Of a stretch of DNA of 45,421 bases, positions 27,770-36,208 are shown in pieces. Below the pieces are notes generated by a model. It made no database searches, had not been told where the DNA came from, and saw only the letters and a list, made by a program, of their open reading frames with translations. Both the position numbers and the translations under genes were made by a program. Origin of the DNA: an uncultured Alphaproteobacteria bacterium (lineage in GTDB: Bacteria > Pseudomonadota > Alphaproteobacteria > RF32 > CAG-239); assembly GCA_949297415.1 (NCBI GenBank), contig CASFSV010000014.1:203873-249293 (forward strand), written 5' to 3'. The number at the start of each line of letters is the position of its first letter. Within the stretch, counting starts at the first letter, position 1.

Positions 27770-28309
27770 TTAATACTGACGAAGTTTCATTTCTTCTTGT
27801 TTTATTTTTTGATATATTCCTTCTTTAACCGCTCTCTGGCGTTTTTTAGCCATTATTTTATCGTAATAGGCATTCAATTTGCTACGCTCATCTTCCTGAC
27901 GGTTATATACCAACGTTACATCATATTCTTTTCGTGGCTTTAATATCTTGCCGTCCGGTAATTTTATGGTTCCATTTTTATACAAAGTGGATTTGAAAAT
28001 CTTTTGATTATTGAATCGCCGATTAACTTCTTCACATCCCCAATAACCATCGCCCCTTTTTTCCATATATGCTGTAGCTTTGGCTTTGTTATATTCATAC
28101 ATGCCATCTGCTTGCTCCTGATCGCTTCTGGCTTTACTTACCAAATAAGCTCGAGCAATTAACTCATAAGACGGATAGCGTGAAGCTCCACAGGCTAATC
28201 CTTCTCCGGATACATAGCCTAGATTTCTAACATCTTCTAAGTAGCTTGATGAATACGCCGGAAATGAAAATATGCACATTCCCAGACAGATAATCGTTGT
28301 ATATTTCAT
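27770..28309 (-). CDS. Secreted protein of unknown function
   Basis: Not recognised. The 179-residue protein has a signal peptide (hydrophobic residues 4-18, cleavage near AYS-SS). The mature part starts with LEDVRNLGYVSGEGLACG and has a second Cys in GYWGCEEVNRR, so a disulfide is possible. A Tyr/Lys-rich middle follows, with NGTIKLPDGKILKPRKEYD, and a highly charged helical C-terminus (about 135-179) that may form a coiled coil. It lies upstream of ettA on the same strand; its own promoter is probably in 28310-28380, back to back with rpmJ. Codon use looks like the neighbours. Confidence 0.75.
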   Translation of the reverse strand: MKYTTIICLGMCIFSFPAYSSSYLEDVRNLGYVSGEGLACGASRYPSYELIARAYLVSKARSDQEQADGMYEYNKAKATAYMEKRGDGYWGCEEVNRRFNNQKIFKSTLYKNGTIKLPDGKILKPRKEYDVTLVYNRQEDERSKLNAYYDKIMAKKRQRAVKEGIYQKIKQEEMKLRQY

Positions 28310-28383
28310 CTTCTCTCTTTGCCTGTTTTCTTAACTTCGGCTATTATAGTGGCAAATAAATCTAATTCAAGTGAAAAAATTAT

Positions 28384-28412
28384 TTGACAAATTAAAACAT
28401 TTATCGTATGTT
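28384..28412 (+). promoter_or_regulatory. Promoter of rpmJ
   Basis: Consensus -35 TTGACA (28384-28389), a 17-base spacer and -10 TATGTT (28407-28412), 33 bases before the rpmJ start. It is the best -35 match in the window that sits before a well-expressed gene. Confidence 0.7.
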
Positions 28413-28444
28413 TCGCTCAAACTTTTGTGTAAGGAATAAGAAAA

Positions 28445-28570
28445 ATGAAAATATATAGCTCTTTGAAGTCTAAGAAAGACCGTGTTAGAGGTTGTAAGTT
28501 GGTTCGTCGTAAAGGTCGTCTTTATGTTATCAACAAAAGAGAACCTAAGTATAAAGCTCGTCAAGGTTAA
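28445..28570 (+). CDS. rpmJ: 50S ribosomal protein L36, zinc-free type
   Basis: A 41-codon gene found by reading the frame after AAGGA. The protein begins [13 protein letters not shown] and contains [20 protein letters not shown], which matches L36 of the short B type common in alphaproteobacteria (SLKS..KR...VRR.GR.YVINK..P..KARQG). It has a single Cys, so it lacks the zinc-binding Cys/His set of the other L36 form. It stands alone between its own promoter and a terminator, the usual arrangement for this form. Confidence 0.95.
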   Translation: MKIYSSLKSKKDRVRGCKLVRRKGRLYVINKREPKYKARQG

Positions 28571-28594
28571 TTTGGACGTTTTATAAAAAAATTT

Positions 28595-28622
28595 AAAATC
28601 GGGTTATTTGCCCGATTTTTTT
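28595..28622. terminator. Bidirectional terminator between rpmJ and acpS
   Basis: A 9-bp stem AAAATCGGG / CCCGATTTT with a 7-base loop. T-rich on the plus side (TTTTT); the minus side also continues into T after a short AAA. The genes on the two sides converge. Confidence 0.85.
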
Positions 28623-28648
28623 TGTGTTCTAGCTATCTCTACATGTAT

Positions 28649-29053
28649 TTATAGGCTTTCTAACACGGCAACTGCATTAACGTATTCTCTCTCGTTAGAA
28701 ATTGTTAGATGAACTTTCATATTTTGATTTTTAGAAACATAATATGCACGCGCTAGTGCTTTTCCATATAAATTTACTTGCGGACACCCTAGAGAATCGT
28801 GCACAATTTCAACATCTTTTAATGTTATTCCACCACGAAAACCACTCCCTAGTGCTTTTGATACAGCTTCTTTTGCGGAAAATCTGGTTGCAACTGCTAA
28901 AGCTAAACTTTCTGTATCTTGATATATATTCTTTTGCTCTAACTCTATTATTTCATTGTGGGTAAAATATTTTTTTATAAACTTTAGCAAAAACATTTCA
29001 CCTTTCGCAAAACGCGATACTTGAACAATATCACAGCCGAGCCCCATTATCAT
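28649..29053 (-). CDS. acpS: Holo-[acyl-carrier-protein] synthase
   Basis: Transfers 4'-phosphopantetheine from CoA to apo-ACP, activating it for fatty acid synthesis. The 134-residue protein has the metal-binding Asp8 in GLGCDIVQV and the FSAKEAVSKALG motif (normally W/F.KEA..KA.G) with the second metal ligand Glu. LTISNEREYVNAVAV near the end is the usual LS(H/N)....A.A.. strand. The start MIMGLG aligns with the family's MI.GIGTDI, after AAGGA, and overlaps the DUF2062 gene by 23 bases. It is the last gene of the rel-DUF2062-acpS group. Confidence 0.95.
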   Translation of the reverse strand: MIMGLGCDIVQVSRFAKGEMFLLKFIKKYFTHNEIIELEQKNIYQDTESLALAVATRFSAKEAVSKALGSGFRGGITLKDVEIVHDSLGCPQVNLYGKALARAYYVSKNQNMKVHLTISNEREYVNAVAVLESL

Positions 29054-29567
29054 TTTTATTTTTTTCCTTTCCGTACTCTTTCTTCTCCAGTACGCATTTT
29101 ATTGTATGGTAAACAATTTGCCATATCATAAAATACAGCGGTATACATCCTATCAACATCGGATAGAATACAGGCCAAATATCTACCCAAAACTGACTAA
29201 AGTCAAGATTTATCACACAATGAAACAACTCCTTAAACAGAAGCTTAAAGTCCACTTCTTGTTCGGGCGCATCGTGTCCTAGAATAAAAATTCCGGTGTG
29301 AAAAACCAAATACCAAATAAAAGGAAAAGTCCATGGATTGCCCGCTATTGTTCCTAATACTCCTGATATACTATTCTGTTTTGTAATTTTACTGATAAAT
29401 AAACAGAGTAATAAATGGAACCCTACAAACGGGGTAAAGGATATTGCTACTCCTGTAGCAAAGCCTTTTGCTATTGCTTCAGGTGTTCCTTTAATTGATG
29501 TTAACTTCTGTATAATCTTTATGTATAAATTTTGTAGTCCAAGTCCCTCTTTTTTTGTTTGGGACAT
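29031..29567 (-). CDS. DUF2062 family membrane protein
   Basis: The 178-residue protein has the DUF2062 pattern: TPEAIAKGFATGVAISFTPFVGFHLLL, then NSISGVLGTIAGNPWTFPFIWYLVFHTG, with a glycine- and proline-containing membrane hairpin, and another span near residues 125-155. The function of the family is unknown. A very strong ribosome binding site (AAGGAGGT) lies between it and rel, which ends 9 bases upstream. Its end overlaps acpS. Its place between rel and acpS recurs in related alphaproteobacteria, to my knowledge. Confidence 0.85.
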   Translation of the reverse strand: MSQTKKEGLGLQNLYIKIIQKLTSIKGTPEAIAKGFATGVAISFTPFVGFHLLLCLFISKITKQNSISGVLGTIAGNPWTFPFIWYLVFHTGIFILGHDAPEQEVDFKLLFKELFHCVINLDFSQFWVDIWPVFYPMLIGCIPLYFMIWQIVYHTIKCVLEKKEYGKEKNKNDNGARL

Positions 29568-29576
29568 TGTACCTCC

Positions 29577-31703
29577 TTAAACTCTTGAAACGAAACTTAC
29601 TACCTTTGATGCTTTTAGGGCTGCAATGATGTCATTTAAATGATTGGTATTTTTAACATCTACATCAATTAGTATCTCAAAATAACTAATCGTTCTATAC
29701 ACAATATTCAAGTTTGCAATATTGGCATTTTGTCTTGCTATCAGATTTGATAACTCACCTAATGTTCCCGGTTCATTGCTTATCATTACTTTAATTCGTG
29801 CAGTATGATTTTCAGTTTCAGCATCTTCGCCCCATGAAATATCTAACCATCTTTCTGGCTCATCTGCATATTTTTCAAGAGCTTTGCATGATAATGAGTG
29901 TACAGCCACACCTTTGCCCGTTGTTACAATCCCCACAATCCTATCTCCAGGAATTGGGTGACAACAACCCGCAAAGTGTACAGCCATACCGGTAATCAAT
30001 CCCTCTATCTTTAATGCGTTATTCTTCTTCTTTTTAGCTTTAGAAAGCTTAATTGAATTTACAACTTGCGTGATTTTGGATTGTTTATATGCTGGATATA
30101 CCGTTCTTAACACATCCCAGCCAGTAACCAATCCTTCCCCGACTTTTGCATATAAATCTTCCATACTTTCGCATTCAAAATGCGGCAAAGTTGCATAAAT
30201 TGCTTTTTCATTAAATTCCAGATTTTCTTGTTTGAACAATTTCTCCAGAATATCTTTACCCAAAGATAAAAATTGTTCGCGTTTACATGCGCGAACATAT
30301 CTACGAATCGCTGCTTTTGCTTTTCCGGTAACGACAAAGCGTTCCCATTCTGTAGATGGGTGTTGTGCTTTTGATGTTAATACTTCTACTTGGTCGCCAT
30401 TCTGTAACACACTTCTTAGGGGTTTAATTTCTCCATTGATTTTAGCGCCAACACATCTATCACCCACACTTGAGTGTACCGCATATGCGAAATCTACTGG
30501 TGTTGAACCATAAGGCAATCCGATTAAATCCCCTTTAGGTGTAAAGCAAAATACTTGGTCATTATACATTTCCAATTTGGTATTTTCGAGAAATTCATCC
30601 GGATTTTGCGCTTGTTCCAAAATCTCCAATAATTCTCGCAACCAGCGAAAACTTTTTCCTTCTACCTTTTGCCCTTGTTTATATGCCCAATGTGCCGCAA
30701 CGCCTTTTTCATTTATTTCGTGCATTGCATTAGTGCGAATCTGTATTTCAATTCTGGTATTTTCCGGCCCGATTACACCTGTGTGTATTGACTGATAGCC
30801 ATTTGGTTTTGGCGTTGATATATAATCCTTAAATCGACGTGGCACCATGTGATATTTGCTATGGATAATACCTAAGGCTTGATAGCAAGATGCAATATCA
30901 TCTACACATATACGAAATGCCATAATATCTGATAATTGTTCAAACGAAGCATTTTTTAGCTGCATCTTGCGCCAAATAGAATATGGAGATTTTTCTCTTC
31001 CGGTGACGGTTGCTTTTACCCCATTTTCTTCCATATCTTTTTCTAATTGGCTTATAATTTTTGGAACAAGATTGCTTCCTTGCTCTCGCAAGAAGTTTAA
31101 GCGGGCCACAATAGAATCATGTGCCTCTTTATGCAATTCTGCAAAAGCGATTTCTTCTAACTCTGTTTTTATCTCTTGCATACCGATACGCTCTGCTAAC
31201 GGAGCATATATATCTAGAGTTTCTTTTGCTATTCTTTTTCTCTTTTCCTCTGGGCAAAAATGCAATGTCCTAATATTGTGAAGACGGTCTGCTAATTTAA
31301 TCAGCAAGACTCTGATGTCTTCTGACATTGCTAACAGTAATTTACGGAAATTTTCAGCTTGTTTGCTAGATCCTGACTTTTGTTCAATAATAGCCAGCTT
31401 AGTCACACCATCAACGATAGCTGCCACTTGAGGTCCAAACAATTCTTTAATTTCTTCTACCGTTGTATCTGTATCTTCAACAGTATCGTGCAACAAACCT
31501 GCTATGATGGAATTACAATCCAAGCGGAATTTTGTTAATATTCCGGCAACTTCTATAGGGTGTGAGTAATACGGATCTCCAGATGTACGTAATTGCGCAC
31601 CATGTTTTTTCATTGCAAAAACGTATGCCCTATTTAAAGCATCTTCATCTGCATTTGGATCATACGATTTTACTAAATCTACTAATTCATACTGTCTTAA
31701 CAT
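29577..31703 (-). CDS. rel: Bifunctional (p)ppGpp synthetase/hydrolase, Rel/SpoT family
   Basis: Makes and breaks the alarmone (p)ppGpp, setting growth rate and starvation responses. The 708-residue protein has an HD hydrolase domain with LLHDTVEDTD (His72, Asp73), a synthetase domain with GREKSPYSIWRKMQ, GYQSIHTGV and EIQIRT, a TGS domain (CFTPKGDLIGLPYGSTPVDFAYAVHS) and a C-terminal ACT domain (about 635-708). The intact HD motif supports hydrolase activity. AAGAGG precedes the ATG. A terminator separates it from rpoZ upstream, so it relies on readthrough or its own promoter. Confidence 0.96.
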   Translation of the reverse strand: MLRQYELVDLVKSYDPNADEDALNRAYVFAMKKHGAQLRTSGDPYYSHPIEVAGILTKFRLDCNSIIAGLLHDTVEDTDTTVEEIKELFGPQVAAIVDGVTKLAIIEQKSGSSKQAENFRKLLLAMSEDIRVLLIKLADRLHNIRTLHFCPEEKRKRIAKETLDIYAPLAERIGMQEIKTELEEIAFAELHKEAHDSIVARLNFLREQGSNLVPKIISQLEKDMEENGVKATVTGREKSPYSIWRKMQLKNASFEQLSDIMAFRICVDDIASCYQALGIIHSKYHMVPRRFKDYISTPKPNGYQSIHTGVIGPENTRIEIQIRTNAMHEINEKGVAAHWAYKQGQKVEGKSFRWLRELLEILEQAQNPDEFLENTKLEMYNDQVFCFTPKGDLIGLPYGSTPVDFAYAVHSSVGDRCVGAKINGEIKPLRSVLQNGDQVEVLTSKAQHPSTEWERFVVTGKAKAAIRRYVRACKREQFLSLGKDILEKLFKQENLEFNEKAIYATLPHFECESMEDLYAKVGEGLVTGWDVLRTVYPAYKQSKITQVVNSIKLSKAKKKKNNALKIEGLITGMAVHFAGCCHPIPGDRIVGIVTTGKGVAVHSLSCKALEKYADEPERWLDISWGEDAETENHTARIKVMISNEPGTLGELSNLIARQNANIANLNIVYRTISYFEILIDVDVKNTNHLNDIIAALKASKVVSFVSRV

Positions 31704-31748
31704 GCAACCTCTTCTTTTACCCCCATTTGTTGTTTATAGCGCACTAAT

Positions 31749-31785
31749 AAAAAAAAAGCAAGAATAGTTTGCACTATCTTGCTTT
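31749..31785 (-). terminator. Terminator between rpoZ and rel
   Basis: On the minus strand AAGCAAGA.TAGT pairs with ACTATTCTTGCTT (12 pairs, one bulge) around a GCAA loop, then a run of T. It separates the short rpoZ message from rel. Confidence 0.85.
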
Positions 31786-31812
31786 ATCTTTTCTTAAAAT
31801 TTATTAAACTAT

Positions 31813-32298
31813 TTATTCATCCAGATCATCTAAATTATCTGAAAAATCATCTCCACCGTCTAATAAATCGTCATCTAAATCAGTATCCGCATCATCTAAG
31901 GATAAATCATTCCCATCAATATCTAACGTTTCCCCATCTGAATCTTGAATCTGCATATTATCAGCCAATGCTGCGTCTAATATTGTATCCCCATCAAACT
32001 GAGAATCCAAACCAGATAATTCTTTTTCTGCAGCCAATATTTCCAATTCTTCTTCTTCCGGTTCTTCTACTTCAACATATTTTTGAAGTCCCATTACTAA
32101 TGATTTTTGCAAATCTTCAATATCCGCTTTTCCTTCTGCTATTTCACGGAGAGCAACAACCGAGTTTTTATCGTTATCTCTATCAACTTTAATCGGAGAG
32201 CCTGCTTCTATGTCTTTTGCGCGCTGTGCTGCTACTAATAATAACTCATAGCGATTAGGAATTTTTTCTACACAGTCCTCAACTGTTACACGTGCCAT
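31813..32298 (-). CDS. rpoZ: RNA polymerase omega subunit, with long acidic C-terminal tail
   Basis: The 161-residue protein starts with the omega core [30 protein letters not shown] and [10 protein letters not shown], which helps fold and hold the beta' subunit and, in proteobacteria, forms a (p)ppGpp site. From about residue 75 it continues with about 85 residues made almost wholly of Asp, Glu, Leu and Gly. Other alphaproteobacterial omegas also have acidic tails, but this one roughly doubles the protein. A good promoter lies 40 bases upstream, and AAGGATGG precedes the ATG. It sits upstream of rel, the ppGpp synthetase. Confidence 0.93.
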   Translation of the reverse strand: MARVTVEDCVEKIPNRYELLLVAAQRAKDIEAGSPIKVDRDNDKNSVVALREIAEGKADIEDLQKSLVMGLQKYVEVEEPEEEELEILAAEKELSGLDSQFDGDTILDAALADNMQIQDSDGETLDIDGNDLSLDDADTDLDDDLLDGGDDFSDNLDDLDE

Positions 32299-32338
32299 TT
32301 TAATCCATCCTTAACATTAGTTTTTTCACTTTGTGTGA

Positions 32339-32367
32339 TTTATATACAAGATAGTTGTGAATTGCAA
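32339..32367 (-). promoter_or_regulatory. Promoter of rpoZ
   Basis: On the minus strand TTGCAA (32367-32362), a 17-base spacer and TATAAA (32344-32339), about 40 bases before the rpoZ start. Confidence 0.65.
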
Positions 32368-32385
32368 CTATTTTTTTGAAAAACT

Positions 32386-33651
32386 TTAGTAGAATATCGG
32401 TGCTGTCAACATTATTCCATTATTTTTTAAAAATTTTTCTGACAACTCTTTCTGATATGGACGTACCGTATCTACATCCTCCTTAAATACTGTATACATC
32501 TTTACAATAGCTGCTTCAGTTGCAAACATTTCTTCTCGCCATTTTTTAGGTAATTGGTTAATATATTGGTCATAATACCCCCGTCTGTGATATTTGACAG
32601 CATAGGCGATAGATTGATTTGCCTCAAGAACCCTAAATGCTTTTATCGTTTTATCGCATGTATAAGCCCACTCCTCAGGACTAAATCCTTCCTTGACAAC
32701 AATTGACGCAAATTCATCATATAATCCTGCAAATTTTGTTTTTAATATCAGACGTTGACACGGATTAACCAGATCTTTTAATGAATTTTGCATTAATGCC
32801 GTTCCATGCTCTTGCTCCCATATATCCAATAAACTCTCTCCTATTATGAGTTTCGAAAAGTTTCGCATATTGTCTTTCATCCCAAACTCTATAATGGCAT
32901 CTATAGTATTTACAAAAGCTCTTACGTCTTTTGTTGTGAGCGGAGATGTTAAATTTGGAGACAAAGTTCTTAATTTTCCTGCCATAATTGAACCTGTTTT
33001 TTGTTTTTTTATTGCTGATGCAGGCTTCTTTTCTGCGACTTTGGTCGGAATATCCGCTTTTTCTTTGAGGTAATCTGGTAAATCTATGGTTACCCGTGGC
33101 TTTTTTACACGCTTTGGTTTTGGTCTATCTAAATTTTCAGGCTTTTTCTCTCCCCAAATTTCCGGCATCAATAAAAAGTATAATGCAGGAGACATAAATT
33201 CTATATTCTCTATTCCTTTCATTCTTTCTGCGGTATCTTTCGGAAATTTATTTTTAGTTTCCTTTATTCCCGGCATATTTAATATCTTTTCCGACATTCC
33301 AGGTACTTGATGCAGCATTGGTCCTATGTATTGATAACTTTCCTTCGGCAACCAATTTAAAAGATCTATTAAATCATCTTCATAGCTGTTTTTTATTCTC
33401 CCCTCACTCATACCATATGAACGAATGGTTTGGCTAAATTCTTTTTTAAATGAATTCCCCATTTTAAAACGCGAATCGTAACCTTTATCATATAAGCTGT
33501 ATTTTGAATCTAATTTTTTGATATACTCGTTTATATCAGGTATCTCCATTTTCATGTCCACACGAAAATATTTATCATAATCCGATATTTTTGCCATAGC
33601 GCTGTTTGCGCCTATTATTAACAGTATTATTAACCATAGTATCTTTTTCAT
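32386..33651 (-). CDS. Secreted protein of unknown function
   Basis: Not recognised. The 421-residue protein has a signal peptide cleaved after AMA near residue 20. The first half includes DYDKYFRVDMKMEIPDINEY and a hydrophobic helix near residues 150-165 (MSPALYFLLMPEIWG). Then comes a basic, Pro/Lys-rich linker (about 170-220) and a helical C-terminal domain with two Cys (LVNPCQRLIL, AYTCDKTIKAF). The linker suggests two separate folded parts. It lies upstream of rpoZ on the same strand but the rpoZ promoter falls right after its stop, so it is probably an independent transcript. It is divergent from gcrA. Confidence 0.78.
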   Translation of the reverse strand: MKKILWLIILLIIGANSAMAKISDYDKYFRVDMKMEIPDINEYIKKLDSKYSLYDKGYDSRFKMGNSFKKEFSQTIRSYGMSEGRIKNSYEDDLIDLLNWLPKESYQYIGPMLHQVPGMSEKILNMPGIKETKNKFPKDTAERMKGIENIEFMSPALYFLLMPEIWGEKKPENLDRPKPKRVKKPRVTIDLPDYLKEKADIPTKVAEKKPASAIKKQKTGSIMAGKLRTLSPNLTSPLTTKDVRAFVNTIDAIIEFGMKDNMRNFSKLIIGESLLDIWEQEHGTALMQNSLKDLVNPCQRLILKTKFAGLYDEFASIVVKEGFSPEEWAYTCDKTIKAFRVLEANQSIAYAVKYHRRGYYDQYINQLPKKWREEMFATEAAIVKMYTVFKEDVDTVRPYQKELSEKFLKNNGIMLTAPIFY

Positions 33652-33714
33652 CTTATCAGCCTCTCTTACCTGATAATTTATTTTAGAAAAAAAGAATTTA
33701 AAAAAACGTTATAC

Positions 33715-33743
33715 TTGCATTTTAAATACAAATAGATTATGGT
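33715..33743 (+). promoter_or_regulatory. Candidate promoter of gcrA
   Basis: TTGCAT (33715-33720), a 17-base spacer and TATGGT (33738-33743), 40 bases before the chosen start. No GANTC methylation site was noticed within these elements. Confidence 0.45.
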
Positions 33744-33782
33744 TCTGTGTAAATAGGCATAATGATGTTATGGAGTAAAAAA

Positions 33783-34274
33783 ATGATTTGGACCGATGAA
33801 GCCGTTGAAGAATTAAAAAGAATGTGGGACAAAGGTATGACTACCGGACAAATAGCTAAAGCTTTAAATGTTACCAAGAATTCTATTATCGGTAAAGTTC
33901 ATCGTTTGTGTTTAACAGCCAGACCCTCACCTATAAAAAAAGCATCCTCTCCGAAAAATGATTCTAAAAATACAAAAACGACAGTAAAGTCTGCAACAGA
34001 TAATAGCGGAAAATCTCAGAAGCAAACGGTTAAAACTTCAGAAGATGCATCCCCTATTAAAAATGATGATAAAAATTTATTATGTAAAGACAATTCCCCT
34101 ATTGAAGAAACAAATATTCCTTTGATTAAGCTGGACAATCATACTTGCAGATGGCCTTTAGGAGATCCTCGTGACGATGATTTTTGTTTCTGCGGGAAAA
34201 GAGTTAAAACCGGACAAACTTATTGCGAAGAACATGCTGCTATCGCTTATGTTAAGCCCGGCAAAAAAATATAA
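33783..34274 (+). CDS. gcrA: GcrA family cell-cycle regulator
   Basis: The 163-residue protein has the N-terminal GcrA DNA-binding region MIWTDEAVEELKRMWDKGMT followed by QIAKALNVTKNSIIGKVHRLCL. The conserved C-terminal part is CRWPLGDPRDDDFCFCGK and YCEEHAAIAY. GcrA works with sigma-70 at promoters carrying GANTC sites methylated by CcrM and controls the cell cycle in alphaproteobacteria. The 60-residue middle is a low-complexity Lys/Ser/Asn linker. The start at 33783 fits GGAG spacing and the family N-terminus; an ATG at 33762 would add seven odd residues before it. The presence of gcrA argues against Rickettsiales and for another alphaproteobacterial order. Confidence 0.94.
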   Translation: MIWTDEAVEELKRMWDKGMTTGQIAKALNVTKNSIIGKVHRLCLTARPSPIKKASSPKNDSKNTKTTVKSATDNSGKSQKQTVKTSEDASPIKNDDKNLLCKDNSPIEETNIPLIKLDNHTCRWPLGDPRDDDFCFCGKRVKTGQTYCEEHAAIAYVKPGKKI

Positions 34275-34296
34275 ATTTTTAATCTTTTATTTTATT

Positions 34297-34328
34297 GGCG
34301 CGCCTTTTTTTAAGCGCGCCTTATTTTT
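34297..34328 (+). terminator. Terminator after gcrA
   Basis: A 7-bp all-GC stem GGCGCGC (34297-34303) with GCGCGCC (34314-34320), followed by TTATTTTT. It lies between gcrA and the methyltransferase-like gene. Confidence 0.72.
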
Positions 34329-34342
34329 CAGGTAAGATTTCA

Positions 34343-35041
34343 ATGTATAGCGAAAAATTTACAAAATTCATAGAAATGTGGCAAAAAGAATTTGCCATAG
34401 AACGTACTATTGATGAAAAAGTTTGTATTGACAGAGACGGAAATCCTATTCCGTGGTATACTTATCCGGCTATTGAATATATAGCCCAATTTGACGTTTC
34501 CGACAAAGAAGTTTTCGAATTCGGATGCGGCAACTCTTCTCTATTTTGGGCTAAACGCGCCAAACAAGTCACTAGCATTGAAGATAACCCAACTTGGTTT
34601 GAAAAGTGGAAACAAGAGTTTGTTTGTGATAATCTGGACGTTCGTAGGCGCGATGAAGGCGATGGATACTTTAATGCTATTTTTGAAGATAATAAAAAAT
34701 ACGACATTATCATTGTTGATGGGAAACGTCGCGCTGATTGCGCTCGCACCGCTGTTCAAGCCCTCAATGCCGGAGGACTTATTATTCTTGATGACAGTGA
34801 CCGTATCAATACCAGCAAGGAATATGTCGATGCCGTTCATCATCTAAAACAAGCAAATCTTTTGCAAGTTGATTTTTACGGCTTTTGCCCCATGAATAAC
34901 TACACAAAAACTACTTCTCTATTCTTTAGCAGAGATTTTAATTTCTCCTCACTATATACTATTCAACCCATCAATGGTTGGGGAAATCTTTGGAGTATGG
35001 GTAGAAAAAATCGCAAAGAGTTTTTTAAGGTCAATAAATAA
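34343..35041 (+). CDS. Class I SAM-dependent methyltransferase-like protein
   Basis: The 232-residue soluble protein has a Rossmann-type pattern: VFEFGCGNSSLFWAKRA (motif I, E.G.G), VTSIEDNPTWFEKW (acidic motif II), YDIIIVDGKRRADCA and GGLIILDDSDR. It resembles methyltransferases that occur with sugar and lipid modification genes, but no specific substrate can be named. The ATG at 34343 follows AGGTAAG. A TTG at 34295 would put the first codons inside the gcrA terminator hairpin, so it is rejected. It is convergent with apbC. Confidence 0.75.
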   Translation: MYSEKFTKFIEMWQKEFAIERTIDEKVCIDRDGNPIPWYTYPAIEYIAQFDVSDKEVFEFGCGNSSLFWAKRAKQVTSIEDNPTWFEKWKQEFVCDNLDVRRRDEGDGYFNAIFEDNKKYDIIIVDGKRRADCARTAVQALNAGGLIILDDSDRINTSKEYVDAVHHLKQANLLQVDFYGFCPMNNYTKTTSLFFSRDFNFSSLYTIQPINGWGNLWSMGRKNRKEFFKVNK

Positions 35042-35077
35042 CTCTTCGCGTTTTAATTGATTTATTGAGTTTTTTTA
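35031..35077 (+). terminator. Probable terminator after the methyltransferase-like gene
   Basis: A 9-bp stem TCAATAAAT (35031-35039) with ATTTATTGA (35060-35068) and a 20-base loop, followed by GTTTTTTT. The stem includes the stop codon region. AT-only pairing makes it weaker than the others. Confidence 0.55.
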
Positions 35078-36088
35078 TTTTAAGTTAAGTTTCTGAGCAA
35101 TTTTTTCTGCGATTTTTTCGTAAGCTTTTGCATATGGACTATCTGGTTCACTCTGAACTATCGGAGTTCCCGCATCTGAGTTTACACGAATATCATAGTG
35201 CAGAGGAATTTCTCCCAGAAAATCCACCCCAAATCTTTCCGCCGTTTTTTCTGCTCCGGCATGACCAAATATGTCTGCACGATGCCCACATTTTTCACAA
35301 ATATAGTAACTCATATTTTCAATAACCCCTAGAATTGGTACTCCGATTTTATTGAATAAACCTATTCCTTTAACGGCATCAATTAAGGCGATATCTTGAG
35401 GTGTGGAAACAATTATTGCCCCAGAAAAATCTATTTTTTGAGACATGGTTATTTGTATATCCCCCGTTCCTGGTGGCATATCAATAACCATTACATCAAT
35501 ATCTCCCCATGCCGTTTGGGTTAACAACTGTTCAATAGCACCACAAGCCTTCGCACCTCTCCAGATTAGCGCTGTGTCATTTGCAATCATACTCCCAATC
35601 GACATAGACTCGATACCGCATTCTTTAAATGGTTGAAAAGTTATTCCATCGTATGAACTTGGAGGCATTTTATCATAACCCAACATCATCGGAACAGAGG
35701 GACCGTAAATATCCGCATCAAACAGCGCTACATTTAACTTCAAATTAGATAAAGCCAATGCCAAATTTACCGATGTTGTTGATTTTCCGACACCACCTTT
35801 CCCAGAAGCTACCGCGATTATATGCTTAATCCCCTTTATTTGCCATTTATCATTTTTGATTTCTCCTTCTTTGTGATCTTGCACAAATATGACGCTTACT
35901 TTTTTGGATGGGTTTAGCTGCTCTAACTCTTTTTTTAACGCAGCTGCCGCTGTTGCATTTTCAGATTCTTTAATTGTGACAATTAAACGATTACCCAACT
36001 CTTTTACAACCACATTTTCCTGATTAAAATATCTTCTTACCAGATACATATTATCTATTTCCATCGGCTTACTCTCACTTTCTGACAT
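35075..36088 (-). CDS. apbC: Mrp/ApbC family iron-sulfur cluster carrier ATPase
   Basis: The 337-residue protein has a short N-terminal DUF59-like part (truncated relative to some homologues), then a P-loop ATPase with the deviant Walker A GKGGVGKST near residues 96-104, DADIYGPS, VIDMPPGTGD and the metal-binding CEKC pair near residue 260 (MSYYICEKCGH). These proteins hold and deliver iron-sulfur clusters. AGGAAAATT precedes the ATG. It is divergent from hflK across 120 bases, an order common in alphaproteobacteria. Confidence 0.93.
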   Translation of the reverse strand: MSESESKPMEIDNMYLVRRYFNQENVVVKELGNRLIVTIKESENATAAAALKKELEQLNPSKKVSVIFVQDHKEGEIKNDKWQIKGIKHIIAVASGKGGVGKSTTSVNLALALSNLKLNVALFDADIYGPSVPMMLGYDKMPPSSYDGITFQPFKECGIESMSIGSMIANDTALIWRGAKACGAIEQLLTQTAWGDIDVMVIDMPPGTGDIQITMSQKIDFSGAIIVSTPQDIALIDAVKGIGLFNKIGVPILGVIENMSYYICEKCGHRADIFGHAGAEKTAERFGVDFLGEIPLHYDIRVNSDAGTPIVQSEPDSPYAKAYEKIAEKIAQKLNLK

Positions 36089-36208
36089 AATTTTCCTAAT
36101 GTGGATATTATTTTTTCGATATTGTTTTTATACAAGCTTTATATTATTTTTCTACTGAAAATATACTTTTTATATGTTTTTTACGATATTTTTTAGAGGT
36201 TTTGATTA

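Noticed and set aside
31779..32192. 137-codon plus-strand frame rich in His, Leu and Pro
   Set aside because: It is the complement of the Asp/Glu-rich rpoZ tail, which explains its odd composition.
34295..34342. Upstream TTG start of the methyltransferase-like gene
   Set aside because: It lies inside the gcrA terminator stem; the ATG at 34343 with AGGTAAG is better.
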